A DNA stretch of 64,000 nucleotides from Streptomyces flavidovirens DSM 40150 (lineage in GTDB: Bacteria > Actinomycetota > Actinomycetes > Streptomycetales > Streptomycetaceae). The first letter of the stretch is position 1. Each line of letters starts with the position of its first letter. The notes beneath the pieces were generated by a model, which saw only the letters and a program-made list of their open reading frames with translations, ran no database searches and was not told the DNA's origin. The position numbers and the translations under genes were made by a program. The DNA lies in contig NZ_KE386846.1 in assembly GCF_000429085.1 (NCBI RefSeq), forward strand, positions 1 to 64,000, in the 5' to 3' direction. Of this stretch, positions 32,778 through 40,715 are shown in pieces.

Positions 32778-34136
32778 ATGACGCGACCGAAGATCCTCGT
32801 GGTCGGCGCGGGTTTCGCCGGCGTCCAGTGCCTCCAGCGGCTGGAACGGAAACTGGCTCCCCGCGAGGCCGAGCTGGTGCTCGTGTCACCGTCCGACTAC
32901 CAGCTCTACCTGCCGCTGCTGCCGCATGTGGCGGCGGGGGTTCTCACCCCGCAGTCCGTCGCGGTGTCGCTGCGCCGCCGGCTGCGCCGCACGCGGATCT
33001 GCCCCGGCGGCGCCATCGGCATCGACGGCAGGGCCAAGGTGTGCGTCATCAGGAAGATCACGGGCGAGGTGATCGCCGAATCGTACGACCAGCTCGTCCT
33101 CGTGGCCGGGAGCACCACCCGCACCTTCGACATCCCCGGCCTGCGGGACCACGGACGCGGCATGAAGTCCCTGGCCGAGGCGGCCCATCTGCGCGACCAC
33201 GTCATCGCCCAGCTCGACATCGCCGCCGCCACGACGGACCAGGCCGAACGGGAGGCGCGGCTGCGGTTCGTGGTCGTCGGCGGAGGTTACGCCGGCACCG
33301 AGACCGCCGCCTGCCTGCAGCGCCTCACCTCCGCGGCGGTCGAGCGCTACCCGAATCTGGACCGGGCGCAGATCAAGTGGCATCTGGTGGACGTGGCCCC
33401 GCGGCTGCTGCCCGAACTCGGCGAGAAGCTGGGCGAGAAGGCCATGGCGATGCTGCGCTACCGGGGCATCGAGTTCTCGCTCGGCACCTCGGTCGCCTCC
33501 GTCGACGCGACGTCCGTCAGGCTCACCGACGGCCGTACGCTGCCGTCGCACACCCTCATCTGGACCGCCGGAGTCGCCGCGAGCCCCCTGGTGGCCACGC
33601 TGGGAGCGGAGACAGTACGCGGCCGTCTCGCCGCCACGCCCCAGCTGACCGTCCCCGGCTTCGACGGCCTGTTCGCGGCGGGCGACGCGGCCGCTGTGCC
33701 CGACGTCGCGAAGGGCGGCGACGCGATGTGCCCGCCGACCGCGCAGCACGCCCAGCGCCAGGGCAAGGTCCTCGCCGACAACATCGTCGCCCGGCTGCGT
33801 GGCATGCCGCTGAAGCCGTACGTGCACAAGGACCTCGGCCTGGTCGTGGACCTCGGCGGCCGGGACGCGGTCTCCAAGCCCCTGGGCGTGGAGCTGCACG
33901 GCCTGCCCGCCCAGGCGGTGGCCCGCGGCTACCACCTGCTGGCGCTGCCCACCATGACCGCCAGGACCCGGGTCATGACCAACTGGACGCTCAACGCGGT
34001 CGCCGGTGACGACTTCGTCCGTACGGACTTCCAGGCCCGACGGGCCGGCACCCTCCAGGACTTCGAGAACACTTCCGTGTACCTGACGCCGGAGCAGGTC
34101 CGTGAACACAGCGGGCAGCCGGCGGCCAGGCACTAG
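32778..34136 (+). CDS. Type II NADH dehydrogenase-like FAD oxidoreductase
   Basis: 452 residues of the Ndh-2 family. An N-terminal FAD motif VVGAGFAGVQCL (about 8), SPSDYQLYLPLLPHVAAG, a second dinucleotide motif VVVGGGYAGTETA (about 165) and FAAGDAA...CPPTAQHAQRQG near the FAD end are all typical. Such enzymes pass electrons from NADH to quinone without proton pumping. The ATG at 32778 has AAGGAG 13 nt upstream. It follows the lasso exporter by 127 bp on the same strand. I see no sign that it modifies the peptide, though it could be co-transcribed. Confidence 0.9.
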   Translation: MTRPKILVVGAGFAGVQCLQRLERKLAPREAELVLVSPSDYQLYLPLLPHVAAGVLTPQSVAVSLRRRLRRTRICPGGAIGIDGRAKVCVIRKITGEVIAESYDQLVLVAGSTTRTFDIPGLRDHGRGMKSLAEAAHLRDHVIAQLDIAAATTDQAEREARLRFVVVGGGYAGTETAACLQRLTSAAVERYPNLDRAQIKWHLVDVAPRLLPELGEKLGEKAMAMLRYRGIEFSLGTSVASVDATSVRLTDGRTLPSHTLIWTAGVAASPLVATLGAETVRGRLAATPQLTVPGFDGLFAAGDAAAVPDVAKGGDAMCPPTAQHAQRQGKVLADNIVARLRGMPLKPYVHKDLGLVVDLGGRDAVSKPLGVELHGLPAQAVARGYHLLALPTMTARTRVMTNWTLNAVAGDDFVRTDFQARRAGTLQDFENTSVYLTPEQVREHSGQPAARH

Positions 34137-34190
34137 ACAACGAGCTCGTTGCAGCAGCTGAAACACTGCCAGGTATGTGCAGTTGGCGCG

Positions 34191-34203
34191 CATAATCATT
34201 AGC
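34191..34203 (+). promoter_or_regulatory. Probable -10 of a leaderless promoter
   Basis: CATAAT (34191-34196) lies 7 nt before the ATG at 34204, and there is no ribosome-binding site. This fits a leaderless transcript for the PNPOx-family gene. Confidence 0.5.
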
Positions 34204-34785
34204 ATGGGAAAGCTTTATGAACGGATAGACGGCCGAATCCGCACCTTCATCGAGGACCAGCCGGTCTTCTTCACCGCCACAGCGCCACTGACCGCCGACG
34301 GGCACGTCAACGTATCGCCCAAGGGGCGGGCCGGGACCCTCGTCGTACTGGACGAAATGACGCTGGCGTACCTGGACTTCGGCGGGAGCACCGCGGAAAC
34401 CGTCGCGCACATACGGGAGAACGGGCGCGTCACCCTGATGTGGTGCGCCTTCTCCGGGCCGCCCAAGGTGCTGCGGGTGCACGGGCAGGGTGAGGCCGTG
34501 TTCCGGGACGATTCACGGTGGCCGGGTCTCATCACGCGTTTCAAGGACGTCGACGGGCCGAGCGCCCGCGCCATCGTCGTGGTGCACGCGCGGCGCATCA
34601 GCGACAGCTGCGGTTTCGCCGTCCCGTTCATGGAGTACCAGGAGGAACGGACGCAGCACGCCGAGCACTTCGCCCGCAAGACGGACGAGGAGTTCGCGGC
34701 GTACTGCGAGAAGAAGGAGTACCTCGGCAAGAGCCTGGACGGCCTGCCCGCGCTGCCGCTGCCGCTGCCCGCGCGGGCGGACTGA
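34204..34785 (+). CDS. Pyridoxamine 5'-phosphate oxidase-family flavoprotein
   Basis: 193 residues with the split-barrel flavin-binding fold: QPVFFTATAPLTADGHVNVSPKG (about 18-40), YLDFGGSTAETVAHIRENGRVTLMW (about 58-82) and SCGFAVPFMEY (about 138-148). Members bind FMN or F420 and reduce varied substrates; true PNPOx activity is not implied. ATG 34204 is chosen for a -10 (CATAAT) 7 nt upstream; an ATG 27 bases further up would start upstream of it. It converges on argR with a gap of only 18 bp. Confidence 0.85.
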   Translation: MGKLYERIDGRIRTFIEDQPVFFTATAPLTADGHVNVSPKGRAGTLVVLDEMTLAYLDFGGSTAETVAHIRENGRVTLMWCAFSGPPKVLRVHGQGEAVFRDDSRWPGLITRFKDVDGPSARAIVVVHARRISDSCGFAVPFMEYQEERTQHAEHFARKTDEEFAAYCEKKEYLGKSLDGLPALPLPLPARAD

Positions 34786-34803
34786 GCCGAGCGCCCGGCC
34801 TCG

Positions 34804-35346
34804 CTAACGGTCGTTCTGGGCCAGGCGCAGGAGGTGGTCGGCCAGCGCCTGGCCGCCCGCCGGGTCGCGGCTGATCAGGAGCAGCGTGTCGTCGCCCGCG
34901 ATGGTGCCCAGGACGGCGTTCAGCTCGGCCTGGTCGATGGCCGAGGCCAGGAACTGGGCGGCCCCCGGCGGCGTACGCAGCACGACGAGGTTGGCCGACG
35001 CCTCGGCGGAGATGAGGAGCTCGCCGGAGAGGCGCCGCATGCGCTCCTCCTTGGCGGACTCGCCGAGGGGCGCGTGCGGGGTGCGGAAGCCGCCCTCGCT
35101 CGGTACGGCGTAGATCAGCTCGCCGCCCGTGTTGCGGATCTTCACCGCGCCCAGTTCGTCGAGGTCACGGGAGAGCGTCGCCTGGGTGACGCTCAGCCCG
35201 TCGTCGGCGAGGAGCTTGGCCAGCTGGCTCTGCGAGCGCACCGGCTGCCGGTTCAGGATGTCCACGATCCGGCGGTGCCTGGCGGTGCGGGTCTGCGGTA
35301 CGGCAGGCCCGCCGTGCTCGTGGTCCTGCGCCTGCGCCTCGGTCAT
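34804..35346 (-). CDS. argR: Arginine repressor
   Basis: 180 residues. The winged-helix DNA-binding domain (about 18-90) reads RHRRIVDILNRQPVRSQSQLAKLL...SVTQATLSRDLDEL. The C-terminal domain (about 105-178), with GTIAGDDTLLLISRD, binds arginine and makes the hexamer. The ATG at 35346 has GGAG 10 nt upstream; an ATG 9 bases earlier overlaps the argD stop. It is last in argC-J-B-D-R and should repress argC and argG through the ARG-box-like sites at 39742-39778 and 27811-27828. Confidence 0.96.
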   Translation of the reverse strand: MTEAQAQDHEHGGPAVPQTRTARHRRIVDILNRQPVRSQSQLAKLLADDGLSVTQATLSRDLDELGAVKIRNTGGELIYAVPSEGGFRTPHAPLGESAKEERMRRLSGELLISAEASANLVVLRTPPGAAQFLASAIDQAELNAVLGTIAGDDTLLLISRDPAGGQALADHLLRLAQNDR

Positions 35347-35351
35347 CGGTG

Positions 35352-36551
35352 TCATTCTCCGGATCGTCGGTCCCCGTGTGCGGTGTCGAGAACGCCGGGC
35401 AGGGCCCGGAGGAACGTCTCCACCTCTTCGTCCCCGATGAGATACGCCGGCATGAGGCGTACGACATCGGGGGCGGGCGCGTTCACCAGGAGACCGGCGT
35501 CCTGAGCCGCCTGCTGCACCTGGGGAGCAAGAGACTCGGTGAGCACGATACCCAGGAGCAGACCCGCACCACGGACGTGGGAGACCAGCGGGTGCCCGAG
35601 TGACTCGATTCCGTCGCGCAGCTTCTCTCCCATCCGCTTGACGTGGTCGAGGAGTCCGTCGGCCGCGATGGTGTCCAGTACGGCCAGTCCGGCGGCGCAC
35701 GCGACGGGGTTCCCGCCGAACGTCGTGCCGTGCTGGCCGGGCTTGAGGAGGTCCGCGGCAGCGCCGAAGGCGAGCGTGGCGCCGATCGGCAGGCCGCCGC
35801 CGAGGCCCTTGGCGAGGGTGACGACGTCGGGCTCGACGGCGTCGTGCCCCTGGTACTCGAACCAGTGGCCGGTCCGTCCGATGCCCGTCTGGACCTCGTC
35901 GAGGACGAGCAGGGTGCCGGTGGCGCGGGTGATCTCGCGGGCGGCCCGCAGGTAGTCCTCGGGCGGGACGACGACGCCGAACTCGCCCTGGATCGGCTCG
36001 ATGATCAGCAGTGCGGTGTCGGTGGTGACGGCGGCGCGCAGGGCGTCGACGTCTCCGAAGGGGACGTGGGTGACATCGCCCGGCAGCGGCAGGAAGGGGG
36101 TCCGCTTGGCCTCCTGCCCGGTGAGGGCGAGGGCGCCCATGGTCCGGCCGTGGAACCCGCCCTCGGTGGCGACCATGTGCGTACGGCCGGTGAGGCGCCC
36201 GATCTTGAAGGCGGCTTCATTGGCCTCGGCGCCGGAGTTGGAGAAGAAGACGCGGCCGGGGCGGCCGGAGAGCTGGATCAGCCGCTCGGCGAGGGCCACG
36301 GGCGGCTCGGCGACGTACAGGTTGGAGACATGGCCGAGGGAGGCGACCTGGCGGGACACGGCCTCGACGATCGCGGGGTGGGCGTGGCCCAGCGCGTTCA
36401 CGGCGATGCCTCCGACGAAGTCGGCGTACTCCTTGCCGTCGGCGTCCCAGACCTTCGCCCCCCGGCCGCGTACGAGCGACAGCTTGGGCGTGCCGTAGTT
36501 GTCCGTCATCACGCCCTGCCAGCGCTGCGTCAGCTCCTGGTTCGCGGTCAC
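35352..36551 (-). CDS. argD: Acetylornithine aminotransferase
   Basis: 399 residues, PLP-dependent class III aminotransferase. It converts N-acetylglutamate semialdehyde to N-acetylornithine. FSNSGAEANEAAFK, the GGFHGRTMGAL loop, VLDEVQTGIGRTG (Asp binding the pyridine N) and LAKGLGGGLPIGA with the Schiff-base Lys (about 245) are present. The GTG at 36551 overlaps the argB stop (GTGA), a coupled start. Confidence 0.96.
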   Translation of the reverse strand: MTANQELTQRWQGVMTDNYGTPKLSLVRGRGAKVWDADGKEYADFVGGIAVNALGHAHPAIVEAVSRQVASLGHVSNLYVAEPPVALAERLIQLSGRPGRVFFSNSGAEANEAAFKIGRLTGRTHMVATEGGFHGRTMGALALTGQEAKRTPFLPLPGDVTHVPFGDVDALRAAVTTDTALLIIEPIQGEFGVVVPPEDYLRAAREITRATGTLLVLDEVQTGIGRTGHWFEYQGHDAVEPDVVTLAKGLGGGLPIGATLAFGAAADLLKPGQHGTTFGGNPVACAAGLAVLDTIAADGLLDHVKRMGEKLRDGIESLGHPLVSHVRGAGLLLGIVLTESLAPQVQQAAQDAGLLVNAPAPDVVRLMPAYLIGDEEVETFLRALPGVLDTAHGDRRSGE

Positions 36552-37456
36552 TTCGTCGTTCCCCCTTCGTGCTGGTCGGGCACGACCATCGTGCCGATGC
36601 CCTCGTCGGTGAAGATCTCCAGCAGGATCGAGTGCTGCACACGGCCGTCGATCACGCGGGCGGTGTTGACCCCGTTGCGTACGGCGTGCAGGCAGCCCTC
36701 CATCTTGGGGACCATGCCGCTGGAGAGCTCGGGCAGCAGCCTCTCCAGCTCCTTGGCGGTGAGCCGGCTGATCACTTCGTCGCTGTGGGGCCAGTCCTCG
36801 TAAAGGCCCTCGACGTCGGTGAGGACCATGAGCGTCTCCGCTCCGAGCGCGGCGGCCAGCGCGGCCGCGGCGGTGTCGGCGTTGACGTTGAACACGTGGT
36901 GGTCGTCGGCGCTGCGGGCGATGGACGAGACGACCGGGATACGTCCGTCGTCGAGCAGGGCCTGGATGGCGCCGGTGTCGATGGCGGTGATCTCGCCGAC
37001 CCGCCCGATGTCGACGGACTCGCCGTCGATCCGCGGGTAGTGCTGGGTGGCGGTGATGGTGTGCGCGTCCTCGCCGGTCATGCCGACGGCGAGCGGCCCG
37101 TGCTGGTTGAGCAGCCCGACGAGCTCGCGCTGCACCTGGCCCGCCAGGACCATGCGTACGACGTCCATGGCCTCGGGGGTGGTGACCCGCAGCCCCGCCT
37201 TGAACTCGCTCACCAGGCCGTGCCGGTCGAGCTGCGCGCTGATCTGCGGGCCGCCGCCGTGCACGACGACCGGCTTGAGACCGGCGTGCCGCAGGAAGAC
37301 GACGTCCTGGGCGAAGGCGGCCTTCAGGTCCTCGTCGATCATGGCGTTGCCGCCGAACTTGATGACGACGGTCCGGCCGTGGTGGCGGGTGAGCCAGGGC
37401 AGCGCCTCGACGAGGATCTGCGCCTTGGGCAGGGCGGTGTGCTTGCGGGTGCTCAT
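36548..37456 (-). CDS. argB: Acetylglutamate kinase
   Basis: 302 residues of the amino-acid kinase family. It phosphorylates N-acetylglutamate. VVIKFGGNAMID with the catalytic Lys (about 33), VVVHGGGPQI and the NVNADTAAAALAAAL region are characteristic. An N-terminal segment of about 25 residues before the fold is typical of arginine-inhibited hexameric forms. ATG 37456 overlaps the argJ stop by 4 bp. Confidence 0.96.
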   Translation of the reverse strand: MSTRKHTALPKAQILVEALPWLTRHHGRTVVIKFGGNAMIDEDLKAAFAQDVVFLRHAGLKPVVVHGGGPQISAQLDRHGLVSEFKAGLRVTTPEAMDVVRMVLAGQVQRELVGLLNQHGPLAVGMTGEDAHTITATQHYPRIDGESVDIGRVGEITAIDTGAIQALLDDGRIPVVSSIARSADDHHVFNVNADTAAAALAAALGAETLMVLTDVEGLYEDWPHSDEVISRLTAKELERLLPELSSGMVPKMEGCLHAVRNGVNTARVIDGRVQHSILLEIFTDEGIGTMVVPDQHEGGTTK

Positions 37457-38607
37457 GAGCTGTACGCGCTGTTCTCGTGGACGTAGTCGGCGGTGAGGTC
37501 GTTGGCCCAGATGACCGCGGACTCGGTGCCGGACGCGAGGTCGGCGGTGATCCTGACCTCCCGGTAGCGCATGTCGACCAGGTCGCGGTCCTCGCCGACG
37601 CTGCCGTTCTTGCAGACCCAGACGCCGTTGATGGCGACGTTGAGCCGGTCGGGGTCGAAGGCGGCCTTCGTGGTGCCGATCGCGGACAGCACCCGGCCCC
37701 AGTTGGGGTCCTCGCCGTGGATGGCGCACTTGAGGAGGTTGTTACGGGCGATGGAGCGGCCCACCTCGACGGCGTCGTCCTCGGTCGCCGCGTTGATCAC
37801 CTCGATGCGGATGTCCTTGCTGGCCCCCTCCGCGTCGCCGATGAGCTGGCGGGCGAGGTCGTCGCAGACGGTGCGTACGGCCGCGGCGAACTCGTCGTAT
37901 CCGGGGGTCACTTCGGACGCGCCGGAGGCCAGCAGCAGCACGGTGTCGTTCGTCGACATGCAGCCGTCGGAGTCGACGCGGTCGAAGGTGACGCGGGTGG
38001 CGTCGCGCAGTGCCTTGTCGAGTACGCCGGCTTCGAGGTCGGCGTCGGTGGTCAGCACGACGAGCATGGTGGCGAGGCCGGGTGCGAGCATGCCCGCGCC
38101 CTTGGCCATGCCGCCGACGGTCCAGCCGTCGCCGCCCGCGACGGCCGTCTTGTGGACGGTGTCGGTGGTCTTGATGGCGATGGCGGCCTTCTCGCCGCCG
38201 TGCGCGGAGAGCTCGGTGGCGGCCTTCTCGATGCCGGGGAGGAGCTTGCCCATGGGGAGGGTGATGCCGATGAGGCCGGTGGAGGCGACGGCGATCTCAC
38301 CGGCGCTGTGGCCCTTGAGGACCTCCGCGGCTTTCTCGGCCGTGGCGTGGGCGTCCTGGAAGCCCTTGGGGCCCGTACAGGCGTTGGCGCCGCCCGAGTT
38401 GAGGACGACGGCGGAGATCTGGCCGCCCTTGACGACCTGCTCGGACCACAGGACCGGCGCGGCCTTCACACGGTTGGTGGTGAAGACGCCCGCGGCGGCG
38501 AGGCGGGGCCCGTTGTTGACCACGAGGGCCAGGTCGGGACCGCCGCTGTCCTTGATCCCCGCGGCGATGCCCGCCGCGGTGAATCCCTTCGGTGCCGTGA
38601 CGCTCAC
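37453..38607 (-). CDS. argJ: Bifunctional ornithine acetyltransferase/N-acetylglutamate synthase
   Basis: 384 residues of the ArgJ family, an N-terminal-nucleophile enzyme that cuts itself before Thr in LATMLVVLTTDA (about 180) to give alpha and beta chains. It moves the acetyl group from acetylornithine to glutamate (recycling) and can use acetyl-CoA. GTG 38607 follows GAGGAG by 5 nt. It overlaps the stop of the 31-codon frame in the argC-argJ gap. Confidence 0.96.
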   Translation of the reverse strand: MSVTAPKGFTAAGIAAGIKDSGGPDLALVVNNGPRLAAAGVFTTNRVKAAPVLWSEQVVKGGQISAVVLNSGGANACTGPKGFQDAHATAEKAAEVLKGHSAGEIAVASTGLIGITLPMGKLLPGIEKAATELSAHGGEKAAIAIKTTDTVHKTAVAGGDGWTVGGMAKGAGMLAPGLATMLVVLTTDADLEAGVLDKALRDATRVTFDRVDSDGCMSTNDTVLLLASGASEVTPGYDEFAAAVRTVCDDLARQLIGDAEGASKDIRIEVINAATEDDAVEVGRSIARNNLLKCAIHGEDPNWGRVLSAIGTTKAAFDPDRLNVAINGVWVCKNGSVGEDRDLVDMRYREVRITADLASGTESAVIWANDLTADYVHENSAYSS

Positions 38608-38699
38608 TGCATCTCCTCGTTCGCTTCTCCGCCCGCGCAGCGCAGCGGTGCGGCTTTCGTCATTGCCTGCAGCCCGGCGGCTGCGCGGGCGTCGCTCAC
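38604..38699 (-). CDS. Possible 31-residue ORF filling the argC-argJ gap
   Basis: A frame beginning GTG that overlaps the argC stop by GTGA and ends in a TGA that overlaps the argJ GTG by GTGA. It reads SDARAAAGLQAMTKAAPLRC after the first residue, then a short acidic tail. Both junctions have the same 4-bp overlap used elsewhere in the operon, so ribosomes could pass from argC to argJ through it. I know no function, and it could be only a translational bridge. Confidence 0.45.
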   Translation of the reverse strand: MSDARAAAGLQAMTKAAPLRCAGGEANEEMQ

Positions 38700-39724
38700 G
38701 GTGCCACTCCTGTCGTGGAAAGACCTGTGTCCTCGGGAAGTCCGAGGGCGATGTTCATACTCTGCACCGCGCCGCCGGCGGTGCCCTTGGTGAGGTTGTC
38801 GATGGCGCTGATCGCGATGACGCGGCCGGCGGCCTCGTCGTACGCGACCTGGATCTGGACGGCGTTGGAGCCGTACACGGAGGCGGTCGCGGGCCACTGC
38901 CCCTCGGGCAGGAGGTGCACGAACGGCTCGTCGGCGTACGCCTTCTCGTACGCGTCCCGTACGCCGGCCGCTGTCACGCCCGGCTTCGCCTTGGCGCTGC
39001 ACGTGGCGAGGATGCCGCGGGACATGGGGGCCAGCGTCGGCGTGAAGGAGACGGTGATCCGCTCCCCCGCGGCGGCGCTGAGGTTCTGGATCATCTCGGG
39101 GGTGTGGCGGTGGCCGCCGCCGACGCCGTACGGCGACATGGAACCCATCACCTCGCTGCCGAGCAGATGCGGCTTGAGCGCCTTGCCCGCGCCGGAGGTC
39201 CCGGTGGCGGCGACGATCACGGCGTCGGACTCCGCGAGCTGCGCGGCGTACGCCGGGAAGAGTGCGAGCGAGACGGCGGTGGGGTAGCAGCCGGGGACGG
39301 CGACCCGCTTGGAGCCTTCGAGCGCGGCGCGGGCGCCGGGGAGTTCGGGGAGGCCGTACGGCCAGGTCCCGGCGTGCGGCGAACCGTAGAACTGGTCCCA
39401 GTCCGCGGCGTTCTGGAGCCGGAAGTCGGCGCCCATGTCGACGACGAGCACCTCGTCGCCGAGCTGCTCGGCGACGGCGGCGGACTGGCCGTGCGGAAGC
39501 GCGAGGAACACGACGTCGTGCCCGGCGAGGACCTCGGCGGTGGTCGGCTCCAGCACCCGCCCGGCCAGCGGCAGCAGATGCGGCTGGAGGGAGCCCAGGC
39601 GCTGCCCGGCGTTGGAGTGGCCGGTCAGGGCGCCGATCTCGACGCCGGGGTGGGCGAGGAGCAGCCGGAGCAGTTCACCGCCCGCGTATCCACTCGCCCC
39701 TGCCACTGCTGCACGTACCGCCAT
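38696..39724 (-). CDS. argC: N-acetyl-gamma-glutamyl-phosphate reductase
   Basis: 342 residues. It reduces N-acetylglutamyl phosphate with NADPH, the third step to ornithine. AVAGASGYAGGELLRLL (NADPH loop), the active-site Cys in VPGCYPTAVSLAL (about 145) and GGGHRHTPEM are all typical. The ATG at 39724 has GAGGAGG 7 nt upstream. It is the first gene of argC-J-B-D-R, with ARG-box-like sites in its promoter. Confidence 0.96.
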   Translation of the reverse strand: MAVRAAVAGASGYAGGELLRLLLAHPGVEIGALTGHSNAGQRLGSLQPHLLPLAGRVLEPTTAEVLAGHDVVFLALPHGQSAAVAEQLGDEVLVVDMGADFRLQNAADWDQFYGSPHAGTWPYGLPELPGARAALEGSKRVAVPGCYPTAVSLALFPAYAAQLAESDAVIVAATGTSGAGKALKPHLLGSEVMGSMSPYGVGGGHRHTPEMIQNLSAAAGERITVSFTPTLAPMSRGILATCSAKAKPGVTAAGVRDAYEKAYADEPFVHLLPEGQWPATASVYGSNAVQIQVAYDEAAGRVIAISAIDNLTKGTAGGAVQSMNIALGLPEDTGLSTTGVAP

Positions 39725-39741
39725 CGAATCCTCCTCGTCGA

Positions 39742-39778
39742 TGGCATGACTATACGCAACCCCGCACTTTTATGCAAC
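39742..39778 (-). promoter_or_regulatory. Two ARG boxes in front of argC
   Basis: On the minus strand, TTGCATAAAAGTGCGG and TTGCGTATAGTCATGCC follow one another (plus-strand 39742-39778), 18-54 bp upstream of the argC start. The tandem pair, the TTGCATAA core and the locally low G+C fit an ArgR operator that represses the operon when arginine is abundant. Confidence 0.7.
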
Positions 39779-39905
39779 GAATGGAGTAGAGCCGGCCCCC
39801 GGAACTCGCGCCTGTGCCGAACCCGTGGAACGGTCGACGCGAGTGCATGACCGAACCCTGTCGGTATTGGTCGGCCCACCGAGCCGCTGACATCTGGAGA
39901 CCGCG

Positions 39906-40436
39906 TTGTTCGTGCCCACCGCCACCACCTGCGTGACCAGGTCGCTCGTCACCGCCACCCTCGCCGTCGGCCTGCTGGCCGGAGGGACCGCGTCCGCCGG
40001 GGCGGCGTCCGGCGGCGACCGGACCGTACCGGCCACTGAAGTGGCCCGGCCCGCCCTCGCCTGCAAGACGGTGCTGGCCACGGTCGTGGTGGAGTCGGTG
40101 AAGCGCACAGCCTCGGAGGCGATGAACCACAACACCGCTGTGACGCGTCGCGTACTGGAAACCCTTGAGGCCAACGGCGTCGCCCCGCGCGACGCGGGCA
40201 CTCTGCGTCTCAGCCTGACGCCCGTCCTTGAGCCGGACGGCTCAGGCGGCTCCGTGGTGACCGGATACCGAGTGCGCCGGACCCTCGCCGTCACCATCCG
40301 CGCCGGCGACCGGGCGACCGCCATCCTCGACAAGGCGGTGGCCGCGGCGGGCGGCGCGGCCCGCGTCACGTCGGTGTCCTGCGCGCCCTCTGACCCGGCA
40401 GGCAGGCAGCCGTCGCGCGTGAACACGTCCGCGTAA
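39906..40436 (+). CDS. Secreted protein with partial SIMPL (DUF541)-like domain
   Basis: 176 residues. There is a signal peptide with a hydrophobic core LVTATLAVGLLAGGTASAGA (about 14-33). A C-terminal segment with GYRVRRTLAVTIRAGDRATAILDKAVAAAG (about 122-151) resembles the SIMPL domain, but the protein is shorter than typical members. The start is TTG 39906 with GGAG 8 nt upstream; a GTG 6 bases on is possible. Function is unknown. It is divergent from argC. Confidence 0.65.
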   Translation: MFVPTATTCVTRSLVTATLAVGLLAGGTASAGAASGGDRTVPATEVARPALACKTVLATVVVESVKRTASEAMNHNTAVTRRVLETLEANGVAPRDAGTLRLSLTPVLEPDGSGGSVVTGYRVRRTLAVTIRAGDRATAILDKAVAAAGGAARVTSVSCAPSDPAGRQPSRVNTSA

Positions 40437-40497
40437 GTACGTCCGCGTGAGTACGTCTACGGATGCGTAACGCCGCCGAGATCGACAGGCTGGCCCC

Positions 40498-40662
40498 ATG
40501 AACGAACACGAGCTCGCCTCCCGAGGCCCCGTGCGGCCCGTCCGCGACCACCGGACCGCGGAAAGGGTGATCAAGGCGATCCTCATCGTGGCGGCCGTTG
40601 TGGCCGCGATCGTGGTGCCGTTCATGTGTCTCGTCATCGCCACCTACGCCATGGCGGACTGA
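40498..40662 (+). CDS. Small single-span membrane protein
   Basis: 54 residues. The hydrophilic N-terminus contains RTAERVIKAILIV, followed by one membrane helix (about 26-48, ILIVAAVVAAIVVPFMCLVI). It has a fair codon bias. The ribosome-binding site is weak (AGGC), and I know no function. It lies between the SIMPL-like and RsmC-like genes. Confidence 0.6.
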   Translation: MNEHELASRGPVRPVRDHRTAERVIKAILIVAAVVAAIVVPFMCLVIATYAMAD

Positions 40663-40715
40663 CCCGGAGCGACCCGGAGTGAGGGGAGCGGCCGCTCGGC
40701 TAGCCTGAGGGCACA

